From a virus, in IMG/VR virus record IMGVR_UViG_3300012920_010783, positions 1-21,478 of that record: a DNA stretch of 21,478 nucleotides; one strand, 5' to 3'. The notes below the pieces were generated by a model. That model ran no database searches. It was given only the letters and a program-made list of their open reading frames with translations, and was not told the DNA's origin. How positions within the stretch are numbered: position 1 is the first letter of the stretch; each line of letters opens with the position of its first letter. Both the position numbers and the translations under genes were made by a program. Below, in pieces: positions 11,509-17,300 of this stretch.

Positions 11509-12798
11509 ATGGCATTAGAAGAATATGAGCATTCCGCTAGGAATATGGAAGAGAGTTTTGGGCTCGCCCCCACTGCGCTCATATCTTTGTACGAAATCTA
11601 CCATATTTACGGCAGGCAAGACGTAGACGACTGGAGAAATCGAGAATATGCATTAAGATTTTGCTCTGCAGACAATCTCGCGGGGCTGACAAGCCAAACG
11701 TTAAATAGAAGATCTCTTGAGCAAAAGGGGCTTAAATGGGCGGGGTATTATTATGTTCCAATTGGCATTCAGTCTAATTCTTTCGCAACCGCATCGCAAG
11801 GATTACCGAGACCAACTTTGGTTATATCTAACAAAGGGATTTCCTCGCAAGTCGCATCTGATGACTATGGTTCAATGTTTCCTGTTTTTGATTCAATATC
11901 TCAATATAATTTATATTATAATGATTTAAATAACGCAAGAGTAGTCAGAAGAAGGGTATTTGCAAAATTTTTAGATGGAGAAAATTTTCCACATAATAAC
12001 AATATAAATCCTTGGGGCACAAGAGGGACACAGGTTCGTGGAGATGGAATCACGAATGGATCTGGTGAAGTAGTAGGAAACAAAAGCGAAGTTTTCGAAT
12101 TTTCAAAAGAGCTATATTTTATATCTAAAAAGGTAAATGAAACAAAAGAAAAAATAGAATATGAGTTAACAACTTCAATTGATTCAGAGAATGTTATGAT
12201 ACCAAATAGGACAATATTAGCTAATCATTGTTCATGGTGTTATCGGGGCGAGGGATGTTCTTATTCTGGGCCGCCTGTGGCAACAGATCTAGATGACGAA
12301 AGCTTTATGTTGAACACCGAAAGTGGATATGACGACAGTAGTGGTAGCGGACTGCAGCGTCTTGATAGCAAGCGCATATCTTCTACCCAAAGAAGAGTGC
12401 GCTCCAGCGGATATTCTGCAGAAATTGGAGAATCTGATTGGACCGTTTCAATATCTACATGGTCAAGAGGAAAAAAATATTTAAGAGGAGATGTAGTCCG
12501 CACACCATCAATAACTTCTGAAGGATTCACTGACGGCACTAAAACTACCAAATTAAGTTCTTCAGGAGAAATTGTTATTCAAAATGACATAACAGTTTGG
12601 GTCTGTTTAATAGAGCACACGAGCTCCAACAACACATCTCCCGAAAGTAAAAGCGGGCATTGGGTGGCTGACCAATGCTCAAAAACAATTAAGGGATGTA
12701 AACTAAGGTTTCAAAATAAAAACAATTATACAAACAATAAATCATTGAGATTCGGGGGTTTTCCCGCTACATTTGATTTTGATACAGGAGGAGAATGA
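11509..12798 (+). CDS. Minor tail protein L (tail-tip, Fe-S type) with inserted module
   Basis: The gpL family builds part of the siphovirus tail tip. Here the middle reads RRRVFAKFLDGEN (147-159) and EYELTTSIDSENVMIPNRTIL (217-237, split as EYELTTS, IPNRTIL), as in lambda gpL, followed by C241-SWC-YRGEGC250-SYSGPP and, 140 residues later, DQC390-SKTIKGC397-K. C241, C250, C390 and C397 fit the four Cys of lambda gpL that hold an iron-sulfur cluster. Lambda gpL is 232 residues; this one has 429, largely because of an insertion between the two Cys pairs (about 256-388). That insertion ends in a module with W318-x5-Y324-x2-GDVV, C366-x3-H370, P378 and W385, like a CBM5/12 carbohydrate-binding domain. 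No Shine-Dalgarno precedes the ATG. Confidence 0.9.
   Translation: MALEEYEHSARNMEESFGLAPTALISLYEIYHIYGRQDVDDWRNREYALRFCSADNLAGLTSQTLNRRSLEQKGLKWAGYYYVPIGIQSNSFATASQGLPRPTLVISNKGISSQVASDDYGSMFPVFDSISQYNLYYNDLNNARVVRRRVFAKFLDGENFPHNNNINPWGTRGTQVRGDGITNGSGEVVGNKSEVFEFSKELYFISKKVNETKEKIEYELTTSIDSENVMIPNRTILANHCSWCYRGEGCSYSGPPVATDLDDESFMLNTESGYDDSSGSGLQRLDSKRISSTQRRVRSSGYSAEIGESDWTVSISTWSRGKKYLRGDVVRTPSITSEGFTDGTKTTKLSSSGEIVIQNDITVWVCLIEHTSSNNTSPESKSGHWVADQCSKTIKGCKLRFQNKNNYTNNKSLRFGGFPATFDFDTGGE
12786..12791 (+). promoter_or_regulatory. Shine-Dalgarno AGGAGG deciding the JAB gene start
   Basis: AGGAGG lies 8 nt upstream of the ATG at 12800, inside the end of gene L. It argues for that ATG over the in-frame ATG at 12773. 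It also shows that the host ribosome uses Shine-Dalgarno pairing, making its absence at unit-leading genes more notable. Confidence 0.85.
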
Positions 12799-12799
12799 T

Positions 12800-13171
12800 A
12801 TGCATCCTTTGAAAAAAGATATTAAAACCCACGCCCTTAGCAAATCTAGAGAAGAAGTCTGCGGATTTATTGTGGAAAATAAAGGCAAACTAGAAGTAGT
12901 TAGATGTCAAAACGCATCTTCTACCCCAGAAAAAAGATTTGAAATACATCCTGAAACATATTTACAAGTAAAACTGCAAAACGAACTAGTTGCAATATAT
13001 CATAGCCATCCAGAAAAAGCGCCTTTTTCTAGAGACGATATCCTCGCCGCCGAGTCTTATGCATTGCCCTGTATATTATATATAAACCCTTCTAAAGAAT
13101 TTGATGCATATTATCCTAAATATGCCGAGACTAAACACATTAAAGATATTAAGGAGGTTATGAATGACTGA
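12800..13171 (+). CDS. JAB/MPN-type tail assembly peptidase (gpK N-domain homologue)
   Basis: A 123-residue JAMM/MPN+ domain protein in the position of lambda gene K. Motifs: REEVCGF near residues 17-23 with the catalytic-type Glu, then IYHSHPEKAPFSRDD with the HxH and S-x2-D zinc site. The spacing between the second His and the Ser is six residues, one shorter than the usual seven. Lambda gpK has a second NlpC/P60 cell-wall hydrolase domain that is missing here. It begins right after gene L (TGA-T-ATG), and the next gene starts inside its 3' end (8 bp overlap). The expected role is tail-tip assembly or proteolytic maturation, possibly of gpI or gpJ. Confidence 0.88.
   Translation: MHPLKKDIKTHALSKSREEVCGFIVENKGKLEVVRCQNASSTPEKRFEIHPETYLQVKLQNELVAIYHSHPEKAPFSRDDILAAESYALPCILYINPSKEFDAYYPKYAETKHIKDIKEVMND
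13151..13157 (+). promoter_or_regulatory. Shine-Dalgarno AAGGAGG for first gpI copy
   Basis: AAGGAGG is 6 nt upstream of ATG 13164, within the JAB gene. An ATG at 13160 belongs to the JAB frame (its penultimate codons) and is not the start. Confidence 0.83.
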
Positions 13172-13742
13172 AGTTTATCTGCACGGAATTTTAGCTAAAA
13201 AGTTTAAACAAAAATATACCTTTGACATATCTAAACCAGAAGATCTTATGGTGGCCATAGACTCTAATAGTCCTAATTTCTTAATATTTTTAAGAAACAA
13301 TTTTGATACTCTGAGCATGTCTGTATTGGTTGATAAAAAAGTAATGTCTCCAGACGTTTCTTCTTTTAAAAGGGGCTTTTCCCCTAAAAGAATAGATTTA
13401 GTTCCTGCTTTATCTGGAGGGCTCGGATTTTTGGGATGGTTTATTATTGGACTATTCGCGAGCGCTACTATTGCTTACTTGTTTGCTGCTAATAGTGTGG
13501 CTCCTCCTGAGATGGACAACAATAGCGAGCAATCTGTAAAAACCAGATCTTTTGAATTTGCTGGAGAAGTCAATCTTGAAAAACAAGGCAAACCTGTTCC
13601 TGTAGGATACGGGAGGCTGAGGGTCGGAAGTTATGTAATTGGCTCCCAAGTTTGGAATCGCAACCTTTTTAACCAAGTTAAGTCTGCGGATGCTAGTAAA
13701 AGCGCCGCAAGTTCGTATGACGACGATGAAGATGATGATTGA
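13164..13742 (+). CDS. Tail assembly protein I, copy 1
   Basis: A 192-residue gpI/TAPI protein. An N-terminal beta-grasp-like domain (MTEVYLHGILAKKFKQKY, to about residue 80, ending RIDLVPALSGG) is followed by a hydrophobic segment (about 88-112), then the signature tail domain FEFAGEVNLEKQGKPVPVGYGRLRVGSYVIGS (split: NLEKQGKPVPVGYGRLRVGS), as in lambda gpI (xGPVNTxAQGxPVPVxYGRxxVGS). The C-terminus is NRNLFNQVKSADASKS followed by an acidic DDDEDDD tail. The family acts in assembly of the tail tip with gpK, L and J. A strong Shine-Dalgarno precedes the start. A second copy follows; its last 89 bp are almost identical. Confidence 0.88.
   Translation: MTEVYLHGILAKKFKQKYTFDISKPEDLMVAIDSNSPNFLIFLRNNFDTLSMSVLVDKKVMSPDVSSFKRGFSPKRIDLVPALSGGLGFLGWFIIGLFASATIAYLFAANSVAPPEMDNNSEQSVKTRSFEFAGEVNLEKQGKPVPVGYGRLRVGSYVIGSQVWNRNLFNQVKSADASKSAASSYDDDEDDD
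13652..13740 (+). repeat. Direct repeat, copy A (end of gpI copy 1)
   Basis: These 89 bp recur at 14239-14327 (offset 587) with a single visible mismatch (G13704 versus A14291). The upstream parts of the two genes have diverged much more, so the match is local to the 3' ends. Confidence 0.93.
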
Positions 13743-13756
13743 TTAAGAAAATAGTT

Positions 13757-14329
13757 ATGACAGAAGTATTTTTACATGGTATATTAGAAAAAAAGTTTCG
13801 TAAAAGTTACTCTTTTAGCCTTAATAGATTTGAAGAAGTAATGTCTGCGATAGATTCCTCTGAGCCTAAATTTAGGCATTTTTTAGCGCAAAACTTTGAT
13901 TCTATGGAATTTTCGATATTGTGCGACGGTAAAACTGTGAACATGAATTCTGATTGCTTAAAGAATAGTCCTTCTAGGATAGATCTAATTCCTGCAATGA
14001 AGGGGTCGTTGGAACCATTTACCATGTTTTTAATAATGCTCTTCATTAATGTTGGTATAGCTATTATACAGGCCTCTGCTTCTGTACCAAAACCTGAAAT
14101 GGATAACAATAGCACACAATCTGCAAAAACAAAATCATATGAATTTAATGGCGAGGCCAATGTCCAAAGGCAAGGAAAGCCAGTGCCTGTTGGCTATGGA
14201 AGGTTAAGGGTCGGTAGTTATGTAATTGGCGCCCAAACTTGGAATCGCAACCTTTTTAACCAAGTTAAGTCTGCGGATGCTAGTAAAAGCACCGCAAGTT
14301 CGTATGACGACGATGAAGATGATGATTAA
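13757..14329 (+). CDS. Tail assembly protein I, copy 2
   Basis: A second gpI/TAPI gene in tandem, 190 residues from the ATG at 13757. I chose that ATG over a TTG at 13739 because it aligns with copy 1 (MTEVFLHGILEKKF versus MTEVYLHGILAKKF). The beta-grasp domain is clearly related but diverged; a hydrophobic segment (about 92-112, FTMFLIMLFINVGIAII) follows; the tail domain NVQRQGKPVPVGYGRLRVGS and the acidic DDDEDDD end are nearly the same as copy 1. The TGA of copy 1 is 14 nt upstream and the start of gpJ overlaps this stop. Either both proteins are built into the tip, or they form a heteromeric chaperone pair; the sequence cannot tell. Confidence 0.88.
   Translation: MTEVFLHGILEKKFRKSYSFSLNRFEEVMSAIDSSEPKFRHFLAQNFDSMEFSILCDGKTVNMNSDCLKNSPSRIDLIPAMKGSLEPFTMFLIMLFINVGIAIIQASASVPKPEMDNNSTQSAKTKSYEFNGEANVQRQGKPVPVGYGRLRVGSYVIGAQTWNRNLFNQVKSADASKSTASSYDDDEDDD
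14239..14327 (+). repeat. Direct repeat, copy B (end of gpI copy 2)
   Basis: Partner of 13652-13740, identical at 88 of 89 positions by eye. In both copies it encodes the last 29 or so residues, including the acidic tail, and ends just before the stop codon. Confidence 0.93.
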
Positions 14330-17300
14330 TGATAATGAAAATGATTAATGTAAAATTTTATGGAATATTAAGAAAAACTTTAGGAAGAAGAAAGTATTAT
14401 TCCAAAGAAGAGTTATTGGCGTTTTTATCTGCGACCATTTACGAAACCAACATAAGTTACGATCAAAAAACCGATATCTATCATGTTTCTCCAAGGATTG
14501 CTGGTTCTGGTGGAGGAGGAAAGGGGTCTCCTCCCCCTGTACCTCTTCTGCAGCCCCCCACTGCCGGCCAGAATGTTTTACAAAGTTTTTCACAGATGGA
14601 AGTTGTCGACTTAATTTGCGAAGGGCCAATACAGGGATTCTGCGATGCAGATGGGAATGAAATAGACATAAAAAAGGTCTCAGACCCTGCAGCTACTATT
14701 GCACAGGGAGTATTTCTTAATAATACAATCGTACAAAACCCAAATAATACTTTTAACTTTAGAAGATTATCTTTAAATTCATCTGTAGGTGATGCTAATG
14801 GCATAAGTCGTATGGCATGGGCAAGGTCAAAAATATATCGGACAGTAGACATTAATAGAGCTTTAGTTGGGCCAAATATGAGAACAGACAGCGCAAGCAG
14901 TGTCGATGCTGGGGCAAAAAAATATAATATGGATGGTCAAACTGGAGCAAATTACCGAAATAATTTTGGTAATGCTATAGGCTGGTATTTAGGAGATGCA
15001 ACCTCTACCGAATTATCAAAAAAATATGGATATACTCACAGCTCTCTTCAGTATGGAAGCGACATTAGAACCAATACCGAAACTAGAGATTTTACAAGTT
15101 GGAGCCCCGGCCAAGCAAACTATAATGAGGGTGCGTTTCCGGTGACACATACAATTTCAAACTCAGAGGTGGATTATGCTTATGCAACAATTTCTGTAGA
15201 TGGATTAAGTGACACTGTAGATCATGGCTCTGGGGCGGGGAAATCTGGCAAAATATCTTCAGCAAAAGAGCATAGAGTTGGATTTGAAATACAAATTGGA
15301 GTAAATGGAATAACCGACGAGGAGGCTAAGTCTGAAGAATTTAGAGCTTGGCTATTAAAACACGGAGTTACTCAGGATGAAGACAAACCAAGGTTATCTG
15401 TGACGAGAAATTACTATATCGAAGGGCTTGTTCAGGGCGGGGCCTACTTAGTTGATGTAGGGCGTGCTCCATGGGGAACAGATTTTGGCCAATTTTCGGA
15501 TGGATATAAATTAAAAGATTTATCTGAGACTCCTGCCGACGGCAGCACGGAGAATTTGCCTGAGGCAGGCAGGGTAGAAGATGTGGCTGCTGGGTCAGCT
15601 GGGGACGCTACACAGTTTGATACTGATGCTGATTATAGCGGAGGTCACGGATTAAATAAATATAGACAATTTGGTTATAAGGGAGCAAATGATGCCTCAA
15701 TGAGAGATAATTTCGAGGATGCTTTGCAAACAGCTTATATTGATCCTAATGATAATTCTGCTAGCTCGGAATCTTCCGCAGTTGGTGCAGCTTCTTCTTA
15801 TGACTGTTTTGAGCTTCCTCCATGCGTTCAATCAACTAATTTTAAGACCAGATATATTAAAGTTACTAAGTTAGGGCGAGAGGTTATTTCGCCGTTATTG
15901 AATAACTCTATAACCTTAAAAAATGTAACAGAAATTATAGATGAAAAACTGAGCATGCCCTTTTCTGCAGTTATCCAACAAAGTTTTAATTCTAGGTATT
16001 TTAACGGCATACCAAGCAGAACCTATCACTTGAAATTAAAGAAAATACTGATTCCAAGTAATTACTTTCCTGAAAAGAGACTACCAAGCGCACCTAGGTC
16101 TAGCGCGAGCGATAAAACTTATAACGGAGATTGGGATGGAACATTTAAAGAAGCATGGAGTGATAATCCTGCATGGATATTTTATGATTTATTAATTAAT
16201 AATCGATATGGTCTGGGTAGTCATGTAGATGTTCATAAAATTGATAAATGGACGCTTTATAAAATTGGTCGATACTGTGATGCTGTTGATGAGGAAGGTT
16301 ATTTCGTGGGTGTTGACGATACTTATGGTAATAATCAAAAAGAACCTAGATATACATGCAATGTTATGATCACTAACGAGGAAGAATCTTATGAGTTGCT
16401 AAAAAGTATATCTGAGATATTTCATGGCATAGCTTTTTGGGACGGGCGAGGGGTTTCGGTCTCTATGGACGGGGGTAGTAGTAGTGTTGCATCTACAGTT
16501 TGGCAAACTAACCAAAGTTATGCGGTTGGTGATGTCGTAGAAAGTCCAGCAAATTCTTTTAACTTTTTTAAATGTAGAGTTGCTCATCAAAATATTAATC
16601 GAAAGCCGGGCATTGATAATAATTGGGAGGAATATTGGGATCGCACTCCGGGAATAGAGACCGAACCACCCTCTATGGCATTTACTAATACAAATGTTGA
16701 TGGCGGAGTTTTTTCTTATTCTAACGCTTCTAAGTCTTCTAGGTTTACTGTCGCTAGAGTTTCATATATGGACAAAAGGGATGATTTTAGAAAAAAATAT
16801 GAATATGTTGAAGATAAGCAAGGTATCAAAGAATTGGGTATTATAAAGAAAAATCTTGAACCTCTTGGCTGTACTTCGCGCGGCCAAGCTCATAGGATGG
16901 GTAGATGGTTCTTTTTAACATCAACTTTGAATACTGAAATAATAAGTTTCGCAACAGATTACAGAGCTTTATTTTTGCAGCCCGGAAATATAATTGAAGT
17001 AAATGATAAATTAAAAAATAAACAACAAAAAATAGGTAAAATTCTTGAAATTTCTCCAACAGATAATACGGTGCTTAAGTTAACTGAAGAAGTTGACATA
17101 AGAACCACTTTAATTGATAATGAAGACCCTGATGCAGGGTCTAAATTTGAGATAATACTGACCTCTTTAGACCCAAACTATTCTGTCGAATATATTAATA
17201 ATTCCTCAAACTTTAATCAAGGAAAAAGGTCTATGGCTGATATTGATAAATTAAATAATTCTCAAATATTAAGAGGTCAAATAGATTTTCCGCCAGCAGG

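Noticed and set aside
12261-12551. A 96-codon minus-strand frame inside gene L
   Set aside because: It is antisense to the conserved gpL Cys region and the CBM-like module, has no promoter or ribosome-binding site, and no recognisable product.
13739-13756. TTG start for the second gpI gene, adding six residues
   Set aside because: The ATG at 13757 aligns exactly with the N-terminus of copy 1. The TTG lies in the stop region of copy 1 with no ribosome-binding site.
14345-14852. Two open frames on the minus strand across the start of gpJ
   Set aside because: They lie wholly within the gpJ and gpI coding frames, have no start signals, and encode low-complexity sequence. They are shadows of the rightward genes.
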